Of a stretch of DNA of 64,000 nt, positions 16,625-25,763 are shown piece by piece. The stretch spans positions 1,178,001-1,242,000 of the forward strand of contig CAWDDC010000004.1 in assembly GCA_963801045.1 (NCBI GenBank), given 5' to 3'. Every line of letters begins with the position of its first letter. The first letter of the stretch is position 1. The DNA is from JACCWP01 sp963801045. Lineage in GTDB: Bacteria; Actinomycetota; Actinomycetes; Propionibacteriales; Nocardioidaceae. The notes under the pieces are model-generated. The model saw nothing but the letters and a program-made list of their open reading frames with translations, was not told the DNA's origin and did no database searches. Both the position numbers and the translations under genes were made by a program.

Positions 16625-18234
16625 TCCGCCTCGACAAGGTGACGGTGACCTACCCCGGCAGCCCGCGGCCCACCCTCAGCGGGGTCGACCTCACCATCCC
16701 CGAGGGCGAGCTGGTGCTGGTGGCCGGGCGCACCGGCGTCGGCAAGTCGACCCTCCTCGGCCTGCTCAACGGCCTGGTGCCGCACTTCACCGGCGGTCAC
16801 CTGCAGGGCAGCGTGAGCGTCGACGGGGTCGACACCCGGCGGCGGCCGCCGCGCGAGCTCGCGCACCTGGTCGGCGTGGTCGGCCAGGACCCGTTGGCCG
16901 GGTTCGTCACCGACACCGTCGAGGACGAGCTCGCCTACGGGATGGAGCAGCTCGGCACGCCGCCGGACATCATGCGCAAGCGGGTGGAGGAGACGCTCGA
17001 CCTGCTCGGCATCGCCGAGCTGCGCCGTCGGCCGCTGCTCGCGCTGTCGGGCGGGCAGCAGCAGCGGGTGGCGATCGGCTCGGTGCTGACCGCGCACCCT
17101 CGGGTGCTGGTGCTGGACGAGCCGACGTCGGCGCTCGACCCCACCGCCGCCGAGGAGGTGCTCGCCGCGATCACCCGGCTGGTCCACGACCTGGGTGTCA
17201 CCGTGGTCATGGCCGAGCACCGGATGGAGCGGGTGGTGCAGTACGCCGACGGCATGCTGCTGCTCCCCGGCGACGGCAGCGTCCGGTACGGCCCCCCGGC
17301 CGAGCTGCTGGCCGGCGCCGGGTCGGTGCCGCCGGTGGTGCGGCTCGGCCGCCTCGCCGGCTGGGACCCGCTGCCGCTGTCGGTACGGGACGCCCGGCGC
17401 GCGGCAGGACCCCTGCGGAGCCGGCTCGAGGCGACGCCACCGCCGCTGCGGGCGGCCCCGGCGAACGGGCCGGTGGCGCTCACCGCGTCCCGGGTCACGG
17501 TCCGCCACGGCCGCGTCGTCGCGGTGCGCGAGCTCGACCTGACGCTGCAGCAGGGTGAGGTGACGGCGCTGATGGGACGCAACGGCTCCGGCAAGTCGTC
17601 GCTGCTGTGGGCGCTGCAGGGCTCCGGCCCGAGGTACGCCGGCCGGGTCGACGTCGAGGGCCTGGATCCCCGCGAGCTGTCCGGTGCCAAGGCCCGGCGG
17701 CTGGTGGGGCTGGTGCCGCAGACGGCGTCCGACCTGCTCTACCTGGAGACCGTGGCCGCGGAGTGCGAGGCGGCCGACCGGGAGTCCGGCGCCGGGCTCG
17801 GATCCGCTCGCGCCCTGCTCGACCGGGTCGCGCCAGGCATCGACCAAGCCCACCACCCGAGGGATCTGTCGGAGGGCCAGCGGCTCGCGCTGGTACTCGC
17901 GGTGCAGCTGGTCGCGGCGCCGCCGGTGCTGTTGCTGGACGAGCCGACCCGCGGCCTCGACTACGAGGCCAAGCGGGTCTTCGGCCAGGTCGTCCGCGAG
18001 CTGGCCGCGGAAGGTCGCAGCGTCGTGGTCGCGACGCACGACGTCGAGCTGGTCGCAGAGATGGCGGATCGTGTCGTCGTGCTGGCCGAGGGCGAGATCG
18101 TCGCCGACGGTCCGGTCGCGCACGTGATGAGTGGGTCGCCGGCGTTCGCCCCGCAGGTCTCGCGCATCCTTGCGCCCGGGCCGTGGCTGACCGTCGGCGA
18201 CGTCGAGCAGGCGCTCACCGGAGCGCACCCGTGA
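16621..18234 (+). CDS. Fused double ECF ATPase (EcfA1-EcfA2)
   Basis: The 537-aa protein carries two ABC ATPase domains in one chain, replacing the separate EcfA and EcfA' subunits. Domain 1 (about 1-240) has Walker A GRTGVGKST, signature LSGGQQQR and Walker B VLVLDEPTSALDP. Domain 2 (about 290-520) has Walker A GRNGSGKSS, a variant signature LSEGQRLAL and Walker B VLLLDEPTRGLD. It powers the adjacent EcfT/S component. Both flanking genes overlap it by 4 bp. Confidence 0.94.
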   Translation: MIRLDKVTVTYPGSPRPTLSGVDLTIPEGELVLVAGRTGVGKSTLLGLLNGLVPHFTGGHLQGSVSVDGVDTRRRPPRELAHLVGVVGQDPLAGFVTDTVEDELAYGMEQLGTPPDIMRKRVEETLDLLGIAELRRRPLLALSGGQQQRVAIGSVLTAHPRVLVLDEPTSALDPTAAEEVLAAITRLVHDLGVTVVMAEHRMERVVQYADGMLLLPGDGSVRYGPPAELLAGAGSVPPVVRLGRLAGWDPLPLSVRDARRAAGPLRSRLEATPPPLRAAPANGPVALTASRVTVRHGRVVAVRELDLTLQQGEVTALMGRNGSGKSSLLWALQGSGPRYAGRVDVEGLDPRELSGAKARRLVGLVPQTASDLLYLETVAAECEAADRESGAGLGSARALLDRVAPGIDQAHHPRDLSEGQRLALVLAVQLVAAPPVLLLDEPTRGLDYEAKRVFGQVVRELAAEGRSVVVATHDVELVAEMADRVVVLAEGEIVADGPVAHVMSGSPAFAPQVSRILAPGPWLTVGDVEQALTGAHP

Positions 18235-19112
18235 GCACCGACCTGAAGATGGTCACCGATTTCCGGCCGCTGGACTCACCGGGTGCGGTCCGGGTGGGAC
18301 CACGGTCGGCGGCCGTGCTCGGCCTCGCGACCGTGGCCGGCGTCGCGATGTTCTGCTGGCCGCTGCTCACCAGCGTGAGCCCGACCGGTGCGCAGCACGC
18401 AGGCGACGCCCCGTTCATGTTCATGGTCGTGATGCCGGTGCTGGTCGTCGTCGTGCTTGCCGAGCTGTCCGACAACGGCATGGACGCCAAGGCGCTCGCG
18501 ATGCTCGGGGTCCTGTCGGCGATCAACGCGGCGTTGCGCCCGCTGGGTGCGGGCACCGCGGGGATCGAGACGGTCTTCTTCCTGCTGGTGCTCGCGGGCC
18601 GGGTCTACGGGCCCGGCTTCGGGTTCGTGCTCGGCTGCACGTCGCTGTTCACCTCGGCGCTCGTCACCGCGGGAGTGGGGCCGTGGCTGCCGTTCCAGAT
18701 GATGGCCTCGGCATGGATCGGCATGGGGGCGGGGCTGCTCCCGCGCCGGGTCCGCGGCCGGGCCGAGATCGCGATGCTCGTGGGCTACGGGATCGCGGTC
18801 GCCTACGGCTTCGGCATGCTGATGAACCTGTGGTACTGGCCGTTCGTCACCGGCACCGAGGGCAGCCTCTCGTACGAGCCCGGTGCCCCGCTGCTGGACA
18901 ACCTGCAGCGATTCCTGGTCTTCACCGCCGTCACGTCGACACTGGGGTGGGACACCGGCCGGGCCGTCACCAACGCGGTCGCGATCGTGGTGGTCGGCCC
19001 CGCGGTGCTCGCGACGCTACGCCGCGCGTCGCGCCGGGCGTCGTACGGCGCGCCCGTCGCCTTCGCCGACGCGGCCCCGCCCCCGAACGATCCGACCTCA
19101 GCAGCGCCCTGA
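18231..19112 (+). CDS. ECF transporter S component, probably cobalamin-specific
   Basis: The 293-aa membrane protein has about six or seven predicted spans, and the membrane-embedded size and placement after ecfA match S components. It lacks recognisable motifs of the biotin, riboflavin or thiamine S components that I could name. Cobalamin specificity, as in CbrT-type S components, is inferred from the riboswitch and the intrinsic-factor-like proteins of the same operon. GTG at 18231 overlaps the ecfA stop. The last residues (PPPNDPTSAAP) are encoded by the left arm of the palindromic repeat at 19082. Confidence 0.85.
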   Translation: MSTDLKMVTDFRPLDSPGAVRVGPRSAAVLGLATVAGVAMFCWPLLTSVSPTGAQHAGDAPFMFMVVMPVLVVVVLAELSDNGMDAKALAMLGVLSAINAALRPLGAGTAGIETVFFLLVLAGRVYGPGFGFVLGCTSLFTSALVTAGVGPWLPFQMMASAWIGMGAGLLPRRVRGRAEIAMLVGYGIAVAYGFGMLMNLWYWPFVTGTEGSLSYEPGAPLLDNLQRFLVFTAVTSTLGWDTGRAVTNAVAIVVVGPAVLATLRRASRRASYGAPVAFADAAPPPNDPTSAAP

Positions 19113-19137
19113 GGCACGCACGGTCGGATCGTTCGGG
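19082..19137. repeat. Palindromic repeat, single copy, acting as a likely bidirectional terminator
   Basis: CCCGAACGATCCGACC (19082-19097) and GGTCGGATCGTTCGGG (19122-19137) form a perfect 16-bp stem around a 24-nt loop. The element sits between two convergent genes and covers the stop codon of the S-component gene. The same arms recur three times at 60804-61009, also between convergent genes. Confidence 0.85.
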
Positions 19138-19150
19138 TGGTGGGTGAGCG

Positions 19151-20587
19151 TCAGTGCGTGACCCGGAGGGAGAACTTCCCCAGCGAGCCGTAGGCGCTGT
19201 AGCCCGTGTTGGCCGGGTTGCCGAAGCCGATCCCCTGGATCTCGAGGTAGTAGCGGCCGGCCGGCAGGTTGCGCGTGATCCTGGCGTTCAGGCCGTTGGC
19301 CTTCTCCACGTTGACCTGACTGACCGCGGGGTTGACCACCTGCAGCACGGTGCCGTTGTTGCGGAGGATCCGCATCCGGATGTCCAGGTTGGGACCGTTG
19401 GGCGCCGGCGTCGCGGCGATCGTGTAGCTGCCACCCGCGGACTGGAAGCGGAACATGTCCTTGTCGGCCTGGCTGGTGATGACTCCGGCGCCCCGGCCGC
19501 TGGCCGGGAGCGCGGTCGCGCCACCGGTTCCGTTGCCGTGGTCGTCGGCCCGGGTCGGGGTGCCGCTGCTGTTGATCCTCGCCAGGTCGTTCTCGGTGTT
19601 GTTGGCGCCGGAGTACTCGCCCCGGCTCCACTGGGACACGGCGCGGGAGTAGCCGACGCCCATGATCGGGGCCCATGGGCCGTGGCCCGCGTAGTACCCG
19701 AGCGTGGCGGTGCCGTCGTGGTTGAGCGACAGGTTGTGACCCACCTCGTGCGAGCCGGCCTCGGCGATGTTCTTGGCGCCGGTGCCGACGCCGTCGGTGA
19801 AGACGAAGCCGGGCTGGTAGAACCTGTGGTTGGCGCCGACCATGTCGAACACGTCGATGTACGCGATCCCGCCGCAGTTGCTGTTGCACAGCGAGGTGAA
19901 GACGTCGCCGTCATCGGTGATCAGCAGCCGGGTGCCGTACACCTGGTCGCCGGCGTTGGTGCGGTCGATCCGGGCAGCCGGCGGCTGCTCGGTGGTCACG
20001 TCGACGTTGAAGGGCGCGTAGTCCTCGGCGATCTTCTGGAAGGTGCGCTGGATCTGCTCCTTCTCGGCGTTGGAGAACGCGCCCGTGTTGCCGTCGATGC
20101 TGTACGGCGAGTAGTTCTGCGGGTCGGTGCCGGTGGACTGGTTCCAGCCGGTGCCGGTCACCGTGTGGCCGGTGAAGTCGAGGTAGATGGTGCGGTTGGA
20201 GTTCGGCAGGCTGTGCAGCCGGAACGTCTGCGCCAGCGGGTACGGGGGCGCCTGCCCCACACCGGCCAGCCGGTTCTTGTGCCGGTAGTCGAAGTCGTCG
20301 ACGTAGAAGAGCCGACCGGTCTGGTCCATCCGCAGCATCTCGTCGGCCGAGAGCTCGCGCAGCCGCTGGACGGACATGCCGTTGCTGGCGGCCACGTCGG
20401 CGAGCTCGGCGGCACTGAGTTGGCCCAGCGCCTGTGCGGCGGGCAGGGGGCGTGGGAGCACGCGGTCGTCGGAGCCTGAATTGGCTCCCGCGGTGCTGGT
20501 GCCGCCGACAAGTGCGGCGGTGAGCACGCAGGCGACGGATGCGACGAGGCAGACCGCTGTTCGGGAGCGGCGACGGGACGGGCGCAT
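19151..20587 (-). CDS. Secreted zinc metalloprotease, metzincin type
   Basis: The 478-aa secreted protein has a signal peptide (1 to about 35), a propeptide-like region and a metalloprotease domain with the extended metzincin zinc motif HEVGHNLSLNH (His280, Glu281, His284, His290). A following PIMGVGYS could supply the Met-turn. The C-terminal 120 residues look like a bacterial PPC-type beta-domain (GRYYLEIQGIGFGNPANTGYS). The downstream end faces the palindromic repeat at 19082. It is closely related to the product of 20754-22187, so the two arose by tandem duplication. The natural substrate is unknown. Confidence 0.88.
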   Translation of the reverse strand: MRPSRRRSRTAVCLVASVACVLTAALVGGTSTAGANSGSDDRVLPRPLPAAQALGQLSAAELADVAASNGMSVQRLRELSADEMLRMDQTGRLFYVDDFDYRHKNRLAGVGQAPPYPLAQTFRLHSLPNSNRTIYLDFTGHTVTGTGWNQSTGTDPQNYSPYSIDGNTGAFSNAEKEQIQRTFQKIAEDYAPFNVDVTTEQPPAARIDRTNAGDQVYGTRLLITDDGDVFTSLCNSNCGGIAYIDVFDMVGANHRFYQPGFVFTDGVGTGAKNIAEAGSHEVGHNLSLNHDGTATLGYYAGHGPWAPIMGVGYSRAVSQWSRGEYSGANNTENDLARINSSGTPTRADDHGNGTGGATALPASGRGAGVITSQADKDMFRFQSAGGSYTIAATPAPNGPNLDIRMRILRNNGTVLQVVNPAVSQVNVEKANGLNARITRNLPAGRYYLEIQGIGFGNPANTGYSAYGSLGKFSLRVTH

Positions 20588-20691
20588 GTATTTCCTCCGG
20601 GGTCCGGGAAGTGTGCCGCGTCATCATCGCGCTTGTAGAGGCGGCGTGAGGGCGAAATGGCCAGGTTGCCGAGGCACGACGAGACCCGACT

Positions 20692-20728
20692 CAGGGGTGC
20701 CGCCCGGGTCGCGCGGGCGGCACCCCTG
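20692..20728 (-). terminator. Strong intrinsic hairpin after the second metalloprotease gene
   Basis: CAGGGGTGCCGCCCG (20692-20706) pairs perfectly over 15 bp with CGGGCGGCACCCCTG (20714-20728), with a 7-nt loop, 26 nt after the stop of the gene ending at 20754. There is no T-tract, as is common in high-GC genomes. Confidence 0.75.
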
Positions 20729-20753
20729 TGCCGGGTCGGTGGTGATCAGCCGG

Positions 20754-22187
20754 TCAGGGCAGGTTCACCTTGACGGTGTAGCGGCCGATGCTGCCGTACT
20801 CGCTGTAGCCGGTGTTGGCGGGATTGCCGTACCCGGATCCGCTCACGCGGACGTAGTACGTCTTGCCACTCTTCAGCTTCTTGGTGATCTTCGCGCCGAG
20901 GCCGGTGGCCTCGCCGGCGTTGACCGTGGCGACGGCGGGGTTCTTGGTCGCGATCAGACCGCCGACCGGGCCGAGCAGCTCGAGCCGGGCATCGAGGTTG
21001 CCGCCGACGGCCCAGTTCTGGATCTCGATCTTCGTCTTGCCATGGGCGTTGTTGGGCACCTTGAACCGGAAGTAGTCGACGTCGGACTCGGTCTCGATCA
21101 CGCCGTGGCGGTGCGGGTTGCCCTTGCTTGCCCCGAACCGGGTGTTGCTGTGGTCGTCGGCCCGGGCAAGAGCGCCGTTGGCACCCATCACGGTGAGGTC
21201 GTTCTGCAGGTTGTTGGCGTCCGCGTACTCACCGCGGCTCCACTGGCTCACCGGCCGGTAGTAGCCGACGCCCATGATCGGGGCCCAGGAGCCGTGGCCC
21301 TGGTAGTAGCCGACCATGCTGGTGCCGTCGTGCGACAGGCCCAGGTTGTGACCGACCTCGTGCGAGGCGGCCTCGGCGATGTTCTTCGCGCCGGTGCCGA
21401 CACCCGCGGTGAACACGAACGCGGGCTGGAAGTTGCTGTGGGTCGCGGCGTCGTCGAACACGCCGACGTAGGCCACGCCGCCGCACGCGCTCATGCAGTA
21501 GCTGGTGTAGACGCTGCCGGTCGGTGTGACCAGCAGCCGGGTGCCGTAGACCTGATCGGCAGCACCGCTACGGGTGATGTCGGACGCGGGCGGTTCCTCC
21601 GTCGTCACGTCGACGTCGAAGGGGCGGAAGTCGTCGGCGACCCGCTGCCAGGTGGCCTGGATCTGGTCCATCTCGGCGTTGGAGAAGGCGGCCGGGTTGC
21701 CGTCGCTGTCGTACGCGCCGTACGGCTGGTTGGCCACCCCGGTGAGGGTGTTCCAGGCGGTGCCGACCACGGTGTGCCCGGTGAAGTCGAGATAGATGGT
21801 GCGCTGCGACGAGTCGAGGCTGTGCAGGTCGAAGGTGTCCGCGTACGGGAAGGGTCCGGCCTCGGCGCGACCGGCGTTGCGCTGACCCGCGGGGACCTCC
21901 TCCTCCTGGTAGAAGAGGCGGCCGTCGGGGTCGACCCACAGGGACGGGTCGGCGGACTCGCCGACCAGGCGCTGTACGGACCACCCGTTGGTGCTGGCGA
22001 GGTCAGCGGTCTCGCTCGCGTCGAGACGGTCGAGCGCCTTGGCGGCGCGCATGGGCTGGGGCAGGACCTGGTCGCCGGACTCGGTGGCGGACGCGGTCGT
22101 GCCGCCGGAGAGGCTGGCGGTCAGGACGGTGGTGAGGGCAGCGGCGACGCCGATCAGCGCGCGGTTGCCACGACGAAACTGGTACAT
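20754..22187 (-). CDS. Secreted zinc metalloprotease, paralogue of the neighbour
   Basis: The 477-aa secreted protein is built like its downstream neighbour: signal peptide (1 to about 34), propeptide, metzincin motif HEVGHNLGLSH (His276, Glu277, His280, His286), PIMGVGYY after the active site and a C-terminal beta-domain ending GYGNPANTGYSEYGSIGRYTVKV. Conserved cysteines (CMSACGG) match CNSNCGG in the paralogue. ATG at 22185-22187 follows AAGGAG. A strong hairpin separates it from the neighbour, so the two copies are probably transcribed separately despite sharing an orientation. Confidence 0.88.
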   Translation of the reverse strand: MYQFRRGNRALIGVAAALTTVLTASLSGGTTASATESGDQVLPQPMRAAKALDRLDASETADLASTNGWSVQRLVGESADPSLWVDPDGRLFYQEEEVPAGQRNAGRAEAGPFPYADTFDLHSLDSSQRTIYLDFTGHTVVGTAWNTLTGVANQPYGAYDSDGNPAAFSNAEMDQIQATWQRVADDFRPFDVDVTTEEPPASDITRSGAADQVYGTRLLVTPTGSVYTSYCMSACGGVAYVGVFDDAATHSNFQPAFVFTAGVGTGAKNIAEAASHEVGHNLGLSHDGTSMVGYYQGHGSWAPIMGVGYYRPVSQWSRGEYADANNLQNDLTVMGANGALARADDHSNTRFGASKGNPHRHGVIETESDVDYFRFKVPNNAHGKTKIEIQNWAVGGNLDARLELLGPVGGLIATKNPAVATVNAGEATGLGAKITKKLKSGKTYYVRVSGSGYGNPANTGYSEYGSIGRYTVKVNLP

Positions 22188-22325
22188 GGGGGCTCCTTGG
22201 ACGAGGTGTGTGCAAGGAGTTGTGCGGGTCCGGCGTGATACTCGGTTCACCGCAGGTGCCCGAGATGTCCGGGGACTCTCGGCGGATTGCCGGTGCGCCG
22301 GGGCGGGTGGCGCGATGATCTCGAC

Positions 22326-24983
22326 ATGGATGCGCCTCCCGCGGGAACGGTGTCGTTGCTGTTCTCCGACATCGAGGGCTCGACGGCCCTGTTGTCTCGG
22401 CTGGGCCCGGCCTACGCAGATGCGCTGAGCGGACAACGGCGGGTGCTGCGCGCCGCGTGGTCGGCGCACAAGGGCCGCGAGATGGGCACGGAGGGCGACA
22501 GCTTCTTCGTGGCGTTCCGGACGGCCGGGGCGGCGGTCGCGGCGGCGGTGCAGGCACAGCGGGGGCTGGCGGAGCATGCCTGGCCGCGTGGGGAGCAGGT
22601 GCGGGTGCGGATGGGTGTCCACACCGGTTCGCCCGAGGTGTACGACGACGGCTACGTCGGGCTGGACGTCCACCGCGCCGCGCGGATCGCCGGCGCGGCG
22701 CACGGCGGTCAGGTCCTGCTGTCCGAGGCCACGGCCACGCTGGCGACGGCCGCTCTGCCGGACGGCGTCGCCCTGCGCGACCTGGGCAGCTACCGGCTGA
22801 AAACCATCGCCCGGGACGAGCGGCTGTTCCAGCTGATCATCGACGGGCTGGCGTCGGAGTTCGGTCCGGTGCGGTCACTGGGTGCGGCATCGAGCCTGCC
22901 CAGGCCGACCACGGCGATCGTGGGCCGCGACGGCGAGGTCGCCGAGCTGACCACGCTGCTCGAGTCGGGCCACGTGCACCTGCTGACGCTGACCGGACCG
23001 GGTGGGTCGGGCAAGACCCGGTTGGCGATCGACGTGGCGCACCGGCTGGTCGAGCGGTTCCCCGACGGCGTCCACTTCGTGCCGCTGGCCGCGGTCACCA
23101 CCGCCGACGTGATGTGGACGTCGATCGCGGAGGTGCTGAACGTACCGCCAGAGGAGCGAACTCCGCCCCAGCTGTTCGAGCACCTGGGCCAGCAGTCCCC
23201 CCTGGTGATCCTGGACAACCTCGAGCAGGTCGTCGACGCCGACACCGTGGTGGCCGCACTGCTGAGGGAGGCGCCCAAGACGGTGCTGATGGCGACGTCG
23301 CGTCGGCCGTTGAACCTGACCGCGGAACATCAGCACCCCGTCCCCCCGCTGGAGCTGCCCGATGCGGCAGACCTGGGCGGTGCCCGCGCCTCGGGCGCCG
23401 TGCAGCTGTTCACCCAGCGGGCGCAGGCGGTGAAGCCGACGTTCCGGCTCGACGCGGACAACGCAGCCGACGTGGCCGCGGTCTGCCGCAGGTTGGACGG
23501 GTTGCCCCTGGCGATCGAGCTCGCAGCGGCGCGTACGAGGTTGCTGAGCCCACACGGGCTGCTGGCCCGTCTCCACCAGGCACTGGACATCAAGGCCACG
23601 GACGTGGACAGGCCGGACCGCCAGCGCACGCTGCGCGACACCATCGACTGGTCCTGCGGCTTGCTGGACCCGGCGCACCAGGCGTTCTTCCGCCGTCTCG
23701 GTGTGTTCGCCGGCGGCGCGGATCTCAGCGCCATCACCGCACTGGCCTCCGACGTGCTCGACGGTGCCGATCCACTCGACCACGTCGCTCACCTCATGGA
23801 CGCCAGCCTCGTCGTGGTCGAGGAGGATCCTGACGGCGAGCCGCGGGTGCGGATGCTGGAGACGATCCGTGAGTTCGCCCGAGACACCCTGCGGGAGGCG
23901 GACGAGCTGGATGAGCTGAGCAGCCGGCACGCGGACTACTGGCTCGGGGTGATCCAGGCGCTGCCATCCATGATGTGGTCCAAGTCCGAGCAGGAGCTGG
24001 TCGAGGCGCGTCGTTACGTCGAGTACGAGCACGAGAACGTCCGGGCGGCGTTGACGTGGAGTCTGCGGCCGGACGATCCGCAACCGCCTCCGCCGGACCG
24101 CTTCGAGGTGGGTCTGCAGCTGTGCGCCGCCGACATGTGCGGCTTCTGGGCCGGCGCCGGCTACGTCGCCGAGGGTCGGCGGTGGCTGGAAAGGGTCATC
24201 GCCGTTGCCGGGGATCACGCCCGACCCGAGATCGCCTACTGCCTCAGCTCGTACTCCTGGCTCTCGCTCGGCGACGGTGAGCCACAGGTCGCCGTCGAGG
24301 CGGCGACGCGCAGCGTGCAGATGAACCGCCGGCTCGAGGGACAGGAGTCATGGCTGTCGCTCGCGCTCGTGCTGCTGGGTCGGGCCCAGCTGGACGTGCA
24401 GGACCCGAGCGGTGCGCGCAGGTCCTTCGAGGAGGCCGTCACGCTGGCCGAGCCGGGGAGCACCGAGCGCGCCATCGTGTTGAGGGACCTGGCCGTGCTC
24501 GAGGAGGCCGCGGGAGACCTGGAGCGCGCACTGGCGCTGCACGACGAGTCGGTGGCGACCATGCTCGGAGCCGGTGACGAGCGAGGCCTGCGGGAGACCC
24601 GCTACCACCGCGCCCTGACCCTCCGGAAGCTGGGCAGGAACAGCGAGGCGTACGAGCAGCTGCAGGTCGAGATCCCGCAGATCCTGCGGGTCTCACCGGA
24701 CTGGGCAGTCACCGTCGCCGAGGACTACGGCGCCGTGCTGGCAGAGCTGGGCGAGCACGAGCGCGCCGTCCGGCTGCTGGGAGCCGCCGAGGCCGCGCGG
24801 GAACGCGACGCCGAACCACGTCCGCCCACCCAGGAGGTCGAGATCGAGGAGCCTTTCGCCAAGGCGCGCTCCGCACTGTCGGCCGAGACCTGGCAGCGGA
24901 CGTACGAGACCGGACGCACCATGACCGTCGAGGATGCGCTCACCGAGGCCCGCACCGGCCCGCCGCCAGGGTCTGGCGGCTGA
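22326..24983 (+). CDS. Class III cyclase-like domain fused to STAND ATPase and TPR regulator
   Basis: The 885-aa multidomain protein has an N-terminal adenylate/guanylate cyclase domain (about 8-170), an AAA/NB-ARC-type ATPase with P-loop GPGGSGKT at 224-231 and LVILDNLEQV as Walker B, and a C-terminal tetratricopeptide-like region. The cyclase part keeps metal-binding Asp15 (FSDIEGST) and Asp58 (TEGDSFF), but the usual transition-state Asn of the VN..AAR motif is His116 (VHRAAR), so activity may be altered. Related actinobacterial proteins often end in a LuxR-type DNA-binding domain; I see none here. ATG at 22326 was chosen because the cyclase motif begins at once. The signal it senses is unknown. 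Confidence 0.85.
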   Translation: MDAPPAGTVSLLFSDIEGSTALLSRLGPAYADALSGQRRVLRAAWSAHKGREMGTEGDSFFVAFRTAGAAVAAAVQAQRGLAEHAWPRGEQVRVRMGVHTGSPEVYDDGYVGLDVHRAARIAGAAHGGQVLLSEATATLATAALPDGVALRDLGSYRLKTIARDERLFQLIIDGLASEFGPVRSLGAASSLPRPTTAIVGRDGEVAELTTLLESGHVHLLTLTGPGGSGKTRLAIDVAHRLVERFPDGVHFVPLAAVTTADVMWTSIAEVLNVPPEERTPPQLFEHLGQQSPLVILDNLEQVVDADTVVAALLREAPKTVLMATSRRPLNLTAEHQHPVPPLELPDAADLGGARASGAVQLFTQRAQAVKPTFRLDADNAADVAAVCRRLDGLPLAIELAAARTRLLSPHGLLARLHQALDIKATDVDRPDRQRTLRDTIDWSCGLLDPAHQAFFRRLGVFAGGADLSAITALASDVLDGADPLDHVAHLMDASLVVVEEDPDGEPRVRMLETIREFARDTLREADELDELSSRHADYWLGVIQALPSMMWSKSEQELVEARRYVEYEHENVRAALTWSLRPDDPQPPPPDRFEVGLQLCAADMCGFWAGAGYVAEGRRWLERVIAVAGDHARPEIAYCLSSYSWLSLGDGEPQVAVEAATRSVQMNRRLEGQESWLSLALVLLGRAQLDVQDPSGARRSFEEAVTLAEPGSTERAIVLRDLAVLEEAAGDLERALALHDESVATMLGAGDERGLRETRYHRALTLRKLGRNSEAYEQLQVEIPQILRVSPDWAVTVAEDYGAVLAELGEHERAVRLLGAAEAARERDAEPRPPTQEVEIEEPFAKARSALSAETWQRTYETGRTMTVEDALTEARTGPPPGSGG

Positions 24984-25013
24984 GTCCGGAGGGACCATCG
25001 GTGGCCGGGTCGG

Positions 25014-25634
25014 TCAGGCGGTCTCCGGCACGTGCAGGTGCGCGAGCACCAGCTCGAACTCGGCGATGTCCACGATGTCGCCACCGATCTCCTGCATCGA
25101 CGAGGTGCGGATCGTGTCGGCGATCGGGCGGGACGCGGCGAGCATCTTACGGCTGTCGTACGTGCTCGTGACGACACACCGGCCTTGTCGCCGGTCGACG
25201 AACATGCTGGCGCTGCAGAAGCCCTCGATCTCGTCGAGCCGCGCCAGGCTCGACATGCGGAACACGTCGATGGCGTGGTCCATGCCGGCCGGCTCCGTCT
25301 CCAACCAGGTGACGCGGGTGCATGCTCCGTCGGCCGTGGTGTGCTCACGGTGCATGATGGCGACTTCCCACTCCTCGATGAGCGGAGATGCGCCGAGGAT
25401 CTCGCCGCCGCGGGCCCGGATCGGCCGCAACGCTCCGTCGGCGGCTCGCATGGCTTCCACCGACGACCAGCTGCTGGTGGCGATGCAGCGACCTGAGTCG
25501 CGATTGGCCATCATCGACAGCCCGATGCAGCCGTCCATGCTGGTGATCTGCGGCATGACCTCGTCGCTGATGTAGGCCATTCCGGCGTCGAGTGCTGCTG
25601 GATTTCCGTTGAATGTGGTGGATCGTGCGAACAC
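25014..25634 (-). CDS. ABM-like dimeric alpha-beta barrel protein, two repeats
   Basis: The 206-aa soluble protein opens with FARSTTFNGNP and contains two related halves (residues about 1-100 and 110-206) resembling antibiotic-biosynthesis-monooxygenase or stress-barrel domains; each half carries a segment like CIATSSWSS or CVVTSTYDS. GTG at 25634 follows GGGAGGGGG; longer starts add unrelated sequence. Many such actinobacterial proteins have no assigned reaction. It converges with the cyclase/STAND gene. Confidence 0.65.
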   Translation of the reverse strand: MFARSTTFNGNPAALDAGMAYISDEVMPQITSMDGCIGLSMMANRDSGRCIATSSWSSVEAMRAADGALRPIRARGGEILGASPLIEEWEVAIMHREHTTADGACTRVTWLETEPAGMDHAIDVFRMSSLARLDEIEGFCSASMFVDRRQGRCVVTSTYDSRKMLAASRPIADTIRTSSMQEIGGDIVDIAEFELVLAHLHVPETA

Positions 25635-25763
25635 GGGCCACCCCCTCCCCAATGGTGGCAGCGTCCTGACGGCGCTGCCAGACACCTCACAGTCCTCCGT
25701 CTCGCCCGGACCGGCAATGGACAATCCGGGCCGTCTGGTCACGGAGCGACGACCGTAGGCGCC

